The notes under the pieces were generated by a model, which worked only from the letters and a program-made list of their open reading frames with translations, was not told where the DNA came from and did not search any database. A program made the translations under genes and the position numbers. DNA of 64,000 nt from an uncultured Gammaproteobacteria bacterium (GTDB taxonomy: Bacteria > Pseudomonadota > Gammaproteobacteria > Pseudomonadales > Pseudohongiellaceae), in the NCBI GenBank assembly GCA_913054495.1, contig CAJXIY010000005.1, forward strand, positions 1-64,000, written 5' to 3'. Within the stretch, counting starts at the first letter, position 1; each line of letters opens with the position of its first letter. Below are positions 18,912-29,644 of this stretch, one piece after another.

Positions 18912-19295
18912 ATGGCAGAATTAGAGCAGATTCAGACTCCACTGGCCCCAGCGGCCCTCGGGCCCTATTCTCAAGCGATCAGATCCGGCTCGATGGTTTT
19001 CATGTCCGGCCAGATCCCCCTAAACCCTGAAACCATGGCGCTGGTTGATGGTGGTATCGAAGCGCAGACTCGCCAGGTCTTCAGAAACCTGGCCGCCGTC
19101 GCCACGGCCGCTGGCAGCGACTTGTGCCATGCTGTCAAGATTACAATCTACCTCACCGACCTGAACGATTTTACTGCGGTTAACAGCATCATGGCCGAGC
19201 ATTTCAAGGAACCCTATCCGGCCCGGGCAACCATCCAGGTGAGCGCCCTGCCAAAGGGATCCATGGTGGAAATTGACGCTATCCTCGGGCCCTGA
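18912..19295 (+). CDS. ridA: RidA family reactive enamine/imine deaminase
   Basis: A 127-residue YjgF/YER057c/UK114 protein that hydrolyses reactive 2-aminoacrylate-type enamines formed by PLP enzymes. Family marks are LGPYSQAIRSG, FMSGQIPLNPET, and PARATIQVSALPKGSMVEIDAI, with the catalytic-site Arg in PARATI. The ATG at 18912 was preferred over an upstream in-frame start inside spoT. It lies 10 nt after spoT, its usual neighbour. Confidence 0.96.
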   Translation: MAELEQIQTPLAPAALGPYSQAIRSGSMVFMSGQIPLNPETMALVDGGIEAQTRQVFRNLAAVATAAGSDLCHAVKITIYLTDLNDFTAVNSIMAEHFKEPYPARATIQVSALPKGSMVEIDAILGP

Positions 19296-19426
19296 TTCGA
19301 CGCCATCACGCTTTATCTTGATCTGGAATACCCAATAAACTGACGGGTTTACTGGTGATTTCCACTGTGGGTCTGATAGACTCTAGTCGGTTTCGTGTCA
19401 GTCCGTGTCTCCGCAGGTAACGGCCG

Positions 19427-19870
19427 ATGGGATGGGTTAAGAAGAAAAGGCGGTATGGCTTCTCACTGTTAGAGCTTCTGATCACCGTGTCGATCATTGG
19501 CTTGCTCTCCGCTATCGCCTTGCCAAGCTATCGGGACTATGTCGATAGCGTCGATAATGGTCTCGCCGCTGCAGGCGTAGACCAGGTTATTCAGGCCCTC
19601 GAAAGATACTACATCGACTACGATAGCTTTCCATTAACCCTGGCTGCCGCCAGCGTGGGCACCCTCCAGGACCCTTGGGGCAATACTTATCTTTACCTCC
19701 TCTTCGATGAAAATACGAAGGTAGGAGAGATGCGCAAAGATAGAAATCTGGTGCCGGTCAACGATGACTACGATCTATATAGTATGGGTAAAACGGAACT
19801 ACCTCCCTGCCCTTCAACTCAGCCCCGGGTCGAGACGATATTGTTCGCGCAAATAACGGCCGATTCATAG
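19427..19870 (+). CDS. GspG-like type II pseudopilin with class III leader
   Basis: A 147-residue type IV pilin-like protein. The basic leader MGWVKKKRRYG is followed by the prepilin peptidase site G/FSLLELLITV, with Glu at +5 of the mature protein, and one membrane helix. The globular part has DPWGNTYLYL and DDYDLYSMGKTE, which resemble the major-pseudopilin (GspG) core and its calcium loop. No other secretion or pilus gene is near. It is 31 nt ahead of the GGDEF/EAL gene and probably co-transcribed with it. Confidence 0.82.
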   Translation: MGWVKKKRRYGFSLLELLITVSIIGLLSAIALPSYRDYVDSVDNGLAAAGVDQVIQALERYYIDYDSFPLTLAAASVGTLQDPWGNTYLYLLFDENTKVGEMRKDRNLVPVNDDYDLYSMGKTELPPCPSTQPRVETILFAQITADS

Positions 19871-19901
19871 GCCTCGCCGAAGATTACTGAGCCTGATAAG
19901 C

Positions 19902-22757
19902 ATGAAAACAGGAATCGGAATTTTCCGGAGTCGATTTGCCAGAAGATTGTTTACCGTCTTTATTGTCTCCGCCATTCTTCCCGTCCTGACCCTGGCTGCC
20001 CTGTCATTCAATCGAGTTGCCGATCAATTACTGGAACAAAATGAGCAGCAGCAACGCCAGCAAGTCAAAACCATCGGCATGGCTATCTACGAAAGGCTGA
20101 CTTTATTGCAAACAGAGTTACAGATGATCGCATCGAGGCGGGCGAGCGATAAAAACTATCTGCTCGATCCGATGGACGCAAACACGAAACGACTCCTGGA
20201 TGAAAAATTAGTCAACATAGGTTGGCTCGACAATAGAAATATCTACACCCCTCTGTTGCATAATGGCAGTCACGTCATGGGCTTGGATGCCATTAATCAA
20301 CTGCCAGAATCCTCGACCGAATTCACGATTATTACCACCCCGAATGTGGAGGGCGAACGCCATATCTTCATGTTGCAGCCTCCCAATACGGCCGCCGCTG
20401 AGGATGGGATACTGATCGCCGAGCTGAATAACGAATATCTTTGGAACGCGGATATTATTACGGCCAGTCAGGGCTTGTGCATGCTGGACCATCTGAGCGA
20501 TGTGCTATTTTGTTCACCGGCCATTCCAGATCGCTTGATAGAATCGACGGACCGTGAAACCGCCGACTCATTTGCAGGTAACTACGAGTGGGAGGATGCT
20601 AACAATGAATCTCACCTGGTGAGTTATTGGAGTATTTTTTTACGCAGCGAATATGGCATCGATGACTGGACCGTCCTCACCAGCGTTCCAAGACAGGAAA
20701 TTGTCAGGCCTATCACGGATTTCCAAACCCCTTTTATTCTTATATTCGCAGTGAGTCTTCTCATTGTCCTGATGCTTAGCAGCAGCCAGATACAACGCAT
20801 TCTTATCCCCCTGAGGAAACTCACTCTAGCGGTCCAAGATATCGGCAATAGCAACTTCGATAGCAAGGTCGTTATCGATAGCAAGGACGAGTTTTCCGAT
20901 CTGGCCGATTCATTTAATACCATGGGGGCCAAGCTGTCCGATCAATTTCAGAGCCTGGAGACTATGGCTGAAATAGATCGCCTCATTCTTTCTTCGCAGG
21001 ACGCAGAAAATATCGTCCAAGTCGTTCTGGTTCGCATTCAGGAAATTATTCGCTGCGATCAGATTGGCATAGCATCCCAGGACGGCGATGGCCAGTTTAC
21101 GCAAATGGTTATGCGCGTCCGGCAAAACGAGCCGGAGCCAGAGATAATCGAGGCCGAGATCGAATTATTGCCAGTAGATCATGAGTTTCTGGAACAACGT
21201 CAGGGAGGCGCACTCATAGAGCTGGATCGGGGCGTGCCGCTATTCCTCGAACCAATCACCTCGTTGGGTGCCCGTGTCTGCCTGGTATTGCCACTGTTTA
21301 GTGATGACGCCCTCTCGGCCATTGTGGTTCTGGGTTATACGCAGTTGCCAGAAAATCCTGAACAGCTGCTGCAGGATACCCGAAGCTGGGCCGATCGTGT
21401 CGGGGTCGCGCTTTCGAACGCCAGGTGGCAGGAGAAACTTTACCATCAGGCCAACTTCGACGCCCTCACCGGCTTGCCTAACCGACCGGCATTCAAAAAC
21501 TATTTGCAGCAGGCGCTGAATCGGGCAGAAAGAAACAAGGAGATGGTGGGGGTGCTGTTCATCGACCTCGATCGTTTCAAGTTGGTGAATGATTCTCTCG
21601 GGCATGTGGTCGGTGATCAGTACTTGACGGCCATTGCCGAGCGCATCTCCCAGTGTGTACGCTCCACAGATATGCTGGCCCGACTGGGAGGCGATGAGTT
21701 CACAATTGTCGTATCTGAAGACGCCCAGGTTCATATCAAAACCTCAATTTCGGCGGTTGCAGACAAGCTACTGGAAGCGATTCCCAAGCCATTGCAGCTG
21801 GTGGGTCAGGAGCTGCGGTCCAGTGCCAGTATTGGCATTGCCATCTATCCCCTGGATGCAGACAATATTGAAGACCTTATGAAGAACGCGGATTCGGCAA
21901 TGTATCATGCCAAGGCGAATGTCGGAGGCAGTTACCGATACTTCAGCGAAGAGCTTAACCTGGTCATTAGCAACCAGCTTCGGGTCGAGGGCGAACTCAG
22001 GAAGGCACTTCGAAATGACGAACTCACACTCTACTTCCAAGCCAAGGTTGACTGTCACAGTGGAAAATTGGTTGGCGCCGAGGCGTTGTTGCGCTGGAAT
22101 CATCCTGAGAAGGGCCTGGTCTTGCCCGATAGCTTTGTTCCCCAGGCCGAAGAAAGCCGCTTGATTATCGATATCGATCACTGGGTCTTGAATGCCGCCT
22201 GCGCGCAGTTGAAGATCTGGAAGAATGAAGGACGACCGAACCTCCACCTGGCGACAAACTTGTCTGCGCGCTTCTTTCAACTCGATGAGGTTGCTGAACG
22301 CCTGATCGAACTGACCGAACAATACGACGTGAGCATGGAGAATCTGGAGCTGGAAATAACAGAAGGCACCTTGATCGAAGACATCGATAAGGCGCTGCTT
22401 ACCCTCAAGGAACTAAAAATCCTGGGTTTCCAATTGACGATTGACGATTTTGGAACTGGCTATTCCTCTTTGTCGTACCTGAAGCAGCTGTCTATACATA
22501 AACTTAAAATTGACCAATCCTTTATTTCTAATTGCGCTGACGACGAAGTGGATGCCGCCCTGGTGAAAACCATTATTAGCATGGCTCATAACCTGCATCT
22601 GTTGTGCATTGCCGAGGGCGTCGAAACCAAGGAGCAACTCGCATTTCTGCGCAAACACGGCTGCGATCAGGTCCAGGGCTATTACTATTCCAAACCTCTG
22701 GCCGCCAGGGTCTTTGAAGAAAAGTACCTGGTTCCGGCATCTGGTAGTACTGTATAA
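19902..22757 (+). CDS. Membrane sensor with HAMP, GAF, GGDEF and EAL domains
   Basis: A 951-residue cyclic-di-GMP protein. One membrane helix (about 14-36), a periplasmic sensor region, a second helix (about 274-294), HAMP, a GAF-like domain (about 360-510), GGDEF (about 520-680) and EAL (about 690-940). GGDEF is intact (ARLGGDEFTIVV), and a product-inhibition I-site RSTD sits five residues before it. The EAL half keeps GAEALLRW, the metal residues DDFGTGYSSLSYL, and IAEGVET. Both cyclase and phosphodiesterase activities are therefore plausible. The signal sensed is unknown. Confidence 0.93.
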   Translation: MKTGIGIFRSRFARRLFTVFIVSAILPVLTLAALSFNRVADQLLEQNEQQQRQQVKTIGMAIYERLTLLQTELQMIASRRASDKNYLLDPMDANTKRLLDEKLVNIGWLDNRNIYTPLLHNGSHVMGLDAINQLPESSTEFTIITTPNVEGERHIFMLQPPNTAAAEDGILIAELNNEYLWNADIITASQGLCMLDHLSDVLFCSPAIPDRLIESTDRETADSFAGNYEWEDANNESHLVSYWSIFLRSEYGIDDWTVLTSVPRQEIVRPITDFQTPFILIFAVSLLIVLMLSSSQIQRILIPLRKLTLAVQDIGNSNFDSKVVIDSKDEFSDLADSFNTMGAKLSDQFQSLETMAEIDRLILSSQDAENIVQVVLVRIQEIIRCDQIGIASQDGDGQFTQMVMRVRQNEPEPEIIEAEIELLPVDHEFLEQRQGGALIELDRGVPLFLEPITSLGARVCLVLPLFSDDALSAIVVLGYTQLPENPEQLLQDTRSWADRVGVALSNARWQEKLYHQANFDALTGLPNRPAFKNYLQQALNRAERNKEMVGVLFIDLDRFKLVNDSLGHVVGDQYLTAIAERISQCVRSTDMLARLGGDEFTIVVSEDAQVHIKTSISAVADKLLEAIPKPLQLVGQELRSSASIGIAIYPLDADNIEDLMKNADSAMYHAKANVGGSYRYFSEELNLVISNQLRVEGELRKALRNDELTLYFQAKVDCHSGKLVGAEALLRWNHPEKGLVLPDSFVPQAEESRLIIDIDHWVLNAACAQLKIWKNEGRPNLHLATNLSARFFQLDEVAERLIELTEQYDVSMENLELEITEGTLIEDIDKALLTLKELKILGFQLTIDDFGTGYSSLSYLKQLSIHKLKIDQSFISNCADDEVDAALVKTIISMAHNLHLLCIAEGVETKEQLAFLRKHGCDQVQGYYYSKPLAARVFEEKYLVPASGSTV

Positions 22758-22865
22758 AAACCCATATACTCGCCCTACCAATGCCCTGTTTTCGAGAGTC
22801 CTGCCCGGGTCATTCCCTGCCGATACTCGTACATGGCCCGCCACGGTCACGCCCGATTGACGCTT

Positions 22866-24953
22866 ATGACCAGCCAACAACTGGATCAAATCCCACTCAC
22901 CAACCTTAGAGGCGTGGGTCCCGCCTTGAAGGCAAAGCTGAATGCTATCGGCATCTATAATGTGCAGGACTTGCTCTTCCATCTGCCGTTTCGCTACGAA
23001 GACCGCACCCGCATCAGCCCCATAGGCTCCATCCAAGCTGGTCAAACGGTACAGCTCGAAGGAGAAATCGCCACCAGCAATATCCAGTTCGGGCGTCGTC
23101 GCAGCCTGCGATGCACACTGCATGATGGCAGTGGGATAATCAGCCTGCGGTTCTTCTACTTCAGCGCCGCACAGCAAAGATCGCTGGCGCCGACGACACG
23201 AATCCGCTGTTACGGGGAGGTTCGGCGCGGCAGAACCGGCCTGGAAATTTACCATCCCGAGTACAAAGTACTTACCGGGGTCGAGGACGAACCGATCACC
23301 GATGTGTTGACTCCTGTTTATCCCGCCACCGCAGGACTGCAGCAGGCCCGTCTCAGAAAAATCATCGATCAGGCCCTGGTATTACTGCAAACCTCGGTCC
23401 CAATCCGGGATTATCTGCCGACCGAACTGACCGCAAAGCTGGGCCTCCACTGCCTCACCGACGCCATAAAATTGATCCATAGGCCGCCGGCAGAACAATC
23501 CCTCGGCTGGTTAAATGAAGGCATGAATCCTGGACAGAAGCGACTGGCGATTGAGGAGTTGATAGCACATCGGCTGTGCATGCGCAGGTATAAAAAAAAT
23601 TCAGAGAAACAAGCGGCACCTGCGTTCAGCAACAAGGATGAATTACTGCGTCGATTCATAGCCCAGCTGCCATTCTCCCTAACCTCGGCACAGCAAGCTG
23701 TATTTCAGCAGATCTCGCAGGATCTCTACCGTGGCTGTCCCATGCTGAGGCTACTGCAGGGTGACGTAGGATCCGGTAAAACTGTCGTCGCCGCCCTGTC
23801 TGCCCTGCTGGCAATAGCGAATGGCTATCAGGTAGCGCTAATGGCTCCCACCGAGATTCTGGCGGAGCAGCATTTGCTCAGCTTCGAAAACTGGTTTACA
23901 CCCTTGGGTATCAAGGTTGGCTGGCTGAGCGGCAAGGTCAAGGGCAAACTGCGTCGCGCGCAACTGGAGGAAATGGCCAACGGCAGCAGCCAGCTATGCA
24001 TAGGAACCCATGCCCTGTTTCAGGATGAAGTGAGTTACAAGCATCTAGGCCTCATCATCATCGACGAACAACATCGCTTCGGCGTTCATCAGAGACTGGC
24101 CCTGCGGGAGAAGGCAGCCCAGTCTCGACACCAGCCGCATCAGCTGGTAATGACGGCAACGCCAATTCCCAGGACTCTGGCGATGAGCGCCTATGCCGAT
24201 CTGGACAATTCCATTATCGATGAGCTACCGCCAGGACGCATACCGGTGAACACGGCGGTCATTTCCAACGATCGGCGCGATCAGGTAATTGCCAGTATCG
24301 ACAAAGCCTGTGCAGAAAACAGCCAGGCTTACTGGGTCTGCACCCTGATCGAAGAATCAGAAACTCTGCAATGTCAGGCGGCGGAGGTAACCGCGGCCCA
24401 ACTCACGCAATTACTGCCCGACGTTGCAGTGGGTCTCATTCATGGCCGCATGAAGGCGGCGCAAAAAAGCGATGTCATGGCCCGGTTTAAAGCCGGGCAG
24501 CTGCAGTTACTGGTAGCGACCACCGTCATCGAAGTCGGGGTTGACGTGCCCAATGCTAGTCTGATGGTGATCGAAAATCCCGAACGACTGGGTCTCGCCC
24601 AACTACACCAGTTGCGGGGCAGGATCGGCCGTGGCGCAAAGCAAAGCCATTGCATCCTGCTCTATCAGAGCCCCCTGTCCAGCGCCGGCAAGCAACGCTT
24701 GACCGTGCTAAGACAAAGCAATGATGGTTTCTACATTGCCGAAAAAGACCTCGAACTACGCGGGCCGGGCCAGGTATTGGGTACCCAGCAAACCGGGCTG
24801 ATGAGCTTTAAGGTGGCGGACATAGTGCGCGATGCTAATCTGCTGGATGAAGTGCGCAGCGCCTCTGAGCACATCATGAATCAGTATCCGGACATCATCG
24901 ACCCATTGATTGCACGCTGGCTCGGCGAGAAAATCAACTACGCAAACGTTTAG
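22866..24953 (+). CDS. recG: ATP-dependent DNA helicase RecG
   Basis: A 695-residue superfamily 2 helicase that remodels stalled forks and Holliday junctions. The N-terminal wedge/OB region includes DLLFHLPFRYEDRT. The helicase core has GDVGSGKTVVAA (Walker A), IIIDEQHRFGV (DExH box), and QLRGRIGRG (motif VI). The ATG at 22866 was preferred over one 11 codons earlier because it gives the family N-terminus and usual length. Confidence 0.97.
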   Translation: MTSQQLDQIPLTNLRGVGPALKAKLNAIGIYNVQDLLFHLPFRYEDRTRISPIGSIQAGQTVQLEGEIATSNIQFGRRRSLRCTLHDGSGIISLRFFYFSAAQQRSLAPTTRIRCYGEVRRGRTGLEIYHPEYKVLTGVEDEPITDVLTPVYPATAGLQQARLRKIIDQALVLLQTSVPIRDYLPTELTAKLGLHCLTDAIKLIHRPPAEQSLGWLNEGMNPGQKRLAIEELIAHRLCMRRYKKNSEKQAAPAFSNKDELLRRFIAQLPFSLTSAQQAVFQQISQDLYRGCPMLRLLQGDVGSGKTVVAALSALLAIANGYQVALMAPTEILAEQHLLSFENWFTPLGIKVGWLSGKVKGKLRRAQLEEMANGSSQLCIGTHALFQDEVSYKHLGLIIIDEQHRFGVHQRLALREKAAQSRHQPHQLVMTATPIPRTLAMSAYADLDNSIIDELPPGRIPVNTAVISNDRRDQVIASIDKACAENSQAYWVCTLIEESETLQCQAAEVTAAQLTQLLPDVAVGLIHGRMKAAQKSDVMARFKAGQLQLLVATTVIEVGVDVPNASLMVIENPERLGLAQLHQLRGRIGRGAKQSHCILLYQSPLSSAGKQRLTVLRQSNDGFYIAEKDLELRGPGQVLGTQQTGLMSFKVADIVRDANLLDEVRSASEHIMNQYPDIIDPLIARWLGEKINYANV

Positions 24954-25021
24954 CAGTCGGGGTTAAAATCTTTTATGCTAGTTGGCCTTAACTCTGTCAT
25001 GGCGGTCCCCACGTAAAAATC

Positions 25022-25936
25022 ATGTCTTCCCTACGGTCGCTTTGGTCAACGGCGCTGAACCAATTTCAATCTGAATTTCCAGACTTTTATGCCAAATTGC
25101 CAGCATTCGCCGAGCTGGCCCGGCTCGATAAACCCATTGGCATCTACTTGTTGTTATGGCCCACCCTCGGTGCCCTGTGGTTGGCAGCGGAAGGCGTGCC
25201 GCCGCTGCCATTGTTGTTCATCTTTATAATCGGAACGGCGGTGATGCGATCGGCGGGTTGTTGTATTAACGACTTTGCCGATTACAAAATCGATAGCAGG
25301 GTGACCAGAACCCGGCAACGGCCGCTGGCCAGAGCTGCGCTATCTCGAACGGACGCCATGGCCTGTTTCATCGTTCTCTCGCTGACTGGCTTTGCCCTGG
25401 TGCTGCTAACGAATCGGGCCACGATCCTGCTATCGCTGGTCGCAATCGTGGTGGTGGCGATCTACCCCTTCATGAAGCGGTTTACCAACTTGCCCCAGGT
25501 GGTGCTGGGGATTGCCTTCTCATGGGGTATTCTGATGGCGTTCACCGCCCAGACCGGGGCCATCCCGCAGAGCGCCTATTTGTTGTTTGTGGCGAATTGT
25601 CTGTGGACTGTGGCCTATGACACCCAGTACGCAATGGCTGACCGTGAATCCGATATAGAGATCGGAGTGAAGTCTTCCGCTATCTTGTTTGGCGATGCGG
25701 ATAAAGCCATTATCGCGTCCCTGCAAGTCATGTTTATTCTGGCCATGTGGTTAGCGGGCAGACAATTTGAGCTAAGTGGGTTTTACACTGCGTCTCTGGT
25801 GATCGCCGCTGCCTTGCTTTGCTATCAACAAGTCTTGATCAAGGACCGCCTGCCCGGTCCCTGCTTCAAGGCTTTTCTCAACAACAATTGGGTTGGTGCG
25901 GTTATCTTTGCGGGTATTGTTCTGGGCTCACTGTGA
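25022..25936 (+). CDS. ubiA: 4-hydroxybenzoate polyprenyltransferase
   Basis: A 304-residue integral membrane prenyltransferase of ubiquinone synthesis. The first aspartate-rich motif is NDFADYKIDSRVTRTRQRPL, and the second is AMADRESDIEIG. About eight hydrophobic helices are visible. ubiC, often adjacent, is not in the window. The gene converges on gcdH with 19 nt between them. Confidence 0.96.
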   Translation: MSSLRSLWSTALNQFQSEFPDFYAKLPAFAELARLDKPIGIYLLLWPTLGALWLAAEGVPPLPLLFIFIIGTAVMRSAGCCINDFADYKIDSRVTRTRQRPLARAALSRTDAMACFIVLSLTGFALVLLTNRATILLSLVAIVVVAIYPFMKRFTNLPQVVLGIAFSWGILMAFTAQTGAIPQSAYLLFVANCLWTVAYDTQYAMADRESDIEIGVKSSAILFGDADKAIIASLQVMFILAMWLAGRQFELSGFYTASLVIAAALLCYQQVLIKDRLPGPCFKAFLNNNWVGAVIFAGIVLGSL

Positions 25937-25955
25937 AAGCTCGAGAGCCCTATGC

Positions 25956-27143
25956 TCAAGTGAATGCCTGGATACCGGTTTGCGCTCTACCCAGAATTAG
26001 TGCATGGATGTCCTGGGTGCCCTCATAGGTATTTACCACTTCGAGATTCTGGGCATGACGCATGATTGGAAACTCGTCTGAGATACCATTGCCCCCCAAC
26101 ATATCCCGGGCTTCTCTGGCCGTATCCAGTGCCTTCAGACAGGAGTTTCGCTTCAATAAGGAGATCAATGGCGCCGCCAGTTTACCCTGATCCTTGAGTC
26201 GGCAAGCCTGTAGACATCCCTGTAGTCCGAGCGAAATATCCGTCTGCATGATCGCCAGTTTCTTCTGAATCAGTTGATTGGCCGCCAGTGGTCGGCCGAA
26301 TTGTTTACGGTCTAGGGTGTATTGCAGGGCGGTATGCCAGCAAGTTTCCGCGGCTCCCAGTGCGCCCCAGGCAATGCCGAGCCGAGCCGAGTTAAGACAG
26401 CTGAAAGGACCATTGAGACCCTGGGCATGGGGTAATTTATTTTCTTCGGGAACGAAGACTTCATCCATTACTATCTCACCAGTCACAGAGGCTCTTAGCG
26501 CCAACTTGCCCTCGATCTTGGGTGCGCTGAGTCCCTCCATACCCTTGTCGAGAATGAAGCCACAAATGACACCATCGTCATCTTTCGCCCAGACAATGAA
26601 TACATCGGCAATCGGGGAATTCGTGATCCAGTTCTTGGCGCCGGACACGCTGTAGCCCCCATTAACGGATTTCGCCCGGGTGATCATGCCTCCAGGATCG
26701 GATCCGTAGTCAGGCTCGGTGAGGCCGAAACAACCGATAAATTCGCCAGTAGCCAGCTTTGGCAGGTACTTCTGTTTTTGCTCTTCGCTGCCAAATACGT
26801 TGATTGGATGCATCACCAGGGAGGACTGCACCGACATCATCGAGCGGTAGCCGGAATCAACCGCTTCGATCTCACGCGCCGCCAGGCCATAACAGACGTA
26901 ATTCACCCCCGCACAGCCGTATCCCTCAATGGTGGAGCCGAGCAGGCCGAGGGCACCCATCTCGAGGAAGATGGCTGGATCTGTTTCCTCGTTGCGGTAG
27001 GCATCACGCACCCTGGGCAGGAGTTTATCCCGGGCATATTGCTTCGCGGTGTCTCTCACCAGCCGCTCCTCTTCTGAAAGTTGCTGCTCCATCAAAAAAG
27101 GATCTTGCCAATTAAAAGCCGCGTCGTCCGATCTGACAGACAT
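25956..27143 (-). CDS. gcdH: Glutaryl-CoA dehydrogenase-like acyl-CoA dehydrogenase
   Basis: A 395-residue FAD-dependent acyl-CoA dehydrogenase. FAD-site features are [11 protein letters not shown] and KNWITNSP, and the C-terminus [20 protein letters not shown] carries the catalytic Glu in the YEGT segment typical of GcdH. GcdH oxidises and decarboxylates glutaryl-CoA to crotonyl-CoA in lysine and tryptophan breakdown. The start at 27143 has an AGGAG site 6 nt upstream; an ATG two codons earlier and a longer open frame exist. No other lysine-degradation gene is adjacent. Confidence 0.9.
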   Translation of the reverse strand: MSVRSDDAAFNWQDPFLMEQQLSEEERLVRDTAKQYARDKLLPRVRDAYRNEETDPAIFLEMGALGLLGSTIEGYGCAGVNYVCYGLAAREIEAVDSGYRSMMSVQSSLVMHPINVFGSEEQKQKYLPKLATGEFIGCFGLTEPDYGSDPGGMITRAKSVNGGYSVSGAKNWITNSPIADVFIVWAKDDDGVICGFILDKGMEGLSAPKIEGKLALRASVTGEIVMDEVFVPEENKLPHAQGLNGPFSCLNSARLGIAWGALGAAETCWHTALQYTLDRKQFGRPLAANQLIQKKLAIMQTDISLGLQGCLQACRLKDQGKLAAPLISLLKRNSCLKALDTAREARDMLGGNGISDEFPIMRHAQNLEVVNTYEGTQDIHALILGRAQTGIQAFT

Positions 27144-27386
27144 ATTCATCTCCTGGTAAGAAGGATTTCCTGGGGTGCGCCCAAAGTCACAGATGACCAC
27201 GCTCAGGATGAACCTGAGTTAGCGGCTGCGCTATTCGGGTAGAAGCAACCAATCCCAGGCGCCGTATTCTAGCAAATTCGCCTGGCATTTTCTGAGGCTC
27301 CTTAAATAATCATACTCTCTTATGAACACTACGATGAACGCCCACATTAAGCCGGGATTGCGCCAGACATTTTGATAGAATAGACC

Positions 27387-29630
27387 ATGGATGTTTCTCA
27401 CATACTCGATTCTCTCAACGAGCCACAGCGTAATGCTGTCGCCAGTCCCGCGAACAACCTGCTGGTGTTGGCGGGTGCGGGCAGTGGCAAGACCCGGGTG
27501 CTGGTGCATCGTATCGCCTGGCTGCTGCAGGCGGAACAGGCGTCACCCTTCTCCATCCTGGCGGTTACATTTACCAACAAGGCGGCGCGAGAAATGCGCG
27601 GCCGCATCGAATCTTTGCTCGACCAATCGTTCAACGGCATGTGGGTGGGCACTTTCCACGGGCTTGCCCACCGGCTGTTACGAAGCCACTGGCGCGAAGC
27701 TGGCCTGGTACAGGACTTTCAAATTCTCGACAGCGACGACCAGTTCAGGCTGATCAAGCGCATCAATCGCTCGATGCAGATCGACGAAGATAAATGGCCG
27801 GCAAAACAATGCCAATGGTATATCAACTCCCAAAAGGATGAAGGCCTCAGGGCCGCCAACATCGAACACTTCGACGATGGCTACACCAAAACCATGCTGG
27901 ATATATACCGGGCCTATGAAGAGGCCTGCAACCGCGGCGGCATGGTCGATTTCGGTGAGATTCTGCTGCGAGCCCATGAACTGTGGCTGCACAACCCCCA
28001 GATTCTCGCCCACTATCAGAAACGCTTTCGGCATATCCTTGTCGATGAATTTCAGGATACCAACGCCATTCAATACGCCTGGCTGCGGGTGTTGGCCGGC
28101 ACCGACAATCAGCTGATGGTGGTGGGGGATGATGACCAGTCAATCTATGGCTGGCGTGGTGCCAGGATCGAGAACATACAGCAATTCAATATCGACTTTC
28201 CCGGGGCCGAAATCCTGCGCCTGGAACAGAACTACCGGTCCACCGCAATCATCTTGCAGGCTGCAAACAAGTTAATCGCAAATAATCAGGGGCGGCTCGG
28301 CAAGACCCTCTGGACCGAGGACGGTGAAGGCGAGACCATCAGCCTTTATGAGGCCTTCAATGAACAAGATGAAGCCCGCTTCATCGTCGATCGACTTCAG
28401 GATTGGTTCGGCGCCGGCAACAGGCGCTCCGACTCGGCGATTTTGTACCGTTCCAACGCGCAGTCGAGAGAACTGGAAGACGCATTGCTACGCGTTGGCA
28501 TGCCCTACAGAATTTACGGCGGCCATCGTTTTTACGAACGCCTGGAGATCAAGAATGCCCTCTCCTACCTGCGCCTGTTAGTTAATCGAGACGACGATAC
28601 TGCGGTGGAACGAATCATCAATGTCCCCACCCGGGGGATCGGTGGACGCACCCTCGAACTGGTCCGCTCCCTGGCGAGATCTGAAAACTGCTCGCTGTGG
28701 CAGGCCTGTGTGAGGTCGGTGAATGAATCCCATCTCACTGCCAGGGCGGCGAACGCCGTATTGGCATTTCTCGAGTTGATCGACGCGCTGGATACCGCCT
28801 GTGATGGACTTCAGTTACATGAAAAAACCGAACACATCATCGCCAACAGCGGCCTGGTGCAGCACCACGAAAAAGAGGGCGGCGAAAAAGCCAGGGCTAG
28901 AATCGAGAATCTCGAAGAACTGGTGACCGCGGCCAGCAACTTTGACGATGTCACCATCTATGCAGAAAACCTTGAGCAGACCCAGGCCGAAACTGCAGCA
29001 GAATTCGAGCCTGATTCGAAAGCCTTCCTCGCGGCGTTCCTGGATCAGGCTGCACTCGACGCCGGCGATACCCAGGCCCAGGAATCCGAGGATGCGGTGC
29101 AGCTGATGACCTTGCATTCTGCCAAGGGCCTGGAGTTTGAGCTGGTTTTCATGGCCGGCATGGAAGAAGGCTTGTTTCCCCACAAGATGTCCATGAATAA
29201 TATCTCGGGATTGGAAGAGGAACGCCGGCTTTGCTATGTCGGTATCACCAGGGCAAAGAAAAAGCTTTATTTCAGCCACGCCGAATCAAGGCGCCTGCAT
29301 GGCGATGTGAATCTATGCCGCCCCTCGAGATTCATCAGGGAGATACCGGATGAGCTGGTGGATGAGATTCGGCTGAAAACAACCATAAGCCATATTCCAT
29401 CGAGACCCGACAGAAACAGCAGGGGCCTCGGCCGACGTATCGGCGGCCGTATCGAGGTGCCCGAAACCGAGCTGTCTCTCGGTCAACGCGTGGCGCATGG
29501 CAAATTCGGGGAAGGCGTGATACTCAACTATGAAGGCCAGGGTCCGAATGCCAGAGTCCAGGTGAATTTTGATGCGGCCGGCAGTAAATGGCTGGTTTTG
29601 TCCTACGCCAAGCTGCAAGTCTTGGCTTAA
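27387..29630 (+). CDS. uvrD: DNA helicase II (UvrD)
   Basis: A 747-residue superfamily 1A helicase acting in nucleotide excision and mismatch repair. Motifs in order: GAGSGKTRVL (Walker A, about residue 29), TFTNKAAREM, VDEFQDTN (II), GDDDQSIYGWRGA (III), LEQNYRST, TLHSAKGLEFELV (V) and CYVGITRAKKKL (VI). The C-terminal tail has the UvrD-type Tudor-like end GKFGEGVILNYEGQGPNARV. dctP follows 14 nt later. The 243 nt upstream show no defensible promoter. Confidence 0.95.
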   Translation: MDVSHILDSLNEPQRNAVASPANNLLVLAGAGSGKTRVLVHRIAWLLQAEQASPFSILAVTFTNKAAREMRGRIESLLDQSFNGMWVGTFHGLAHRLLRSHWREAGLVQDFQILDSDDQFRLIKRINRSMQIDEDKWPAKQCQWYINSQKDEGLRAANIEHFDDGYTKTMLDIYRAYEEACNRGGMVDFGEILLRAHELWLHNPQILAHYQKRFRHILVDEFQDTNAIQYAWLRVLAGTDNQLMVVGDDDQSIYGWRGARIENIQQFNIDFPGAEILRLEQNYRSTAIILQAANKLIANNQGRLGKTLWTEDGEGETISLYEAFNEQDEARFIVDRLQDWFGAGNRRSDSAILYRSNAQSRELEDALLRVGMPYRIYGGHRFYERLEIKNALSYLRLLVNRDDDTAVERIINVPTRGIGGRTLELVRSLARSENCSLWQACVRSVNESHLTARAANAVLAFLELIDALDTACDGLQLHEKTEHIIANSGLVQHHEKEGGEKARARIENLEELVTAASNFDDVTIYAENLEQTQAETAAEFEPDSKAFLAAFLDQAALDAGDTQAQESEDAVQLMTLHSAKGLEFELVFMAGMEEGLFPHKMSMNNISGLEEERRLCYVGITRAKKKLYFSHAESRRLHGDVNLCRPSRFIREIPDELVDEIRLKTTISHIPSRPDRNSRGLGRRIGGRIEVPETELSLGQRVAHGKFGEGVILNYEGQGPNARVQVNFDAAGSKWLVLSYAKLQVLA

Positions 29631-29644
29631 CAGGATTTAGCGAT

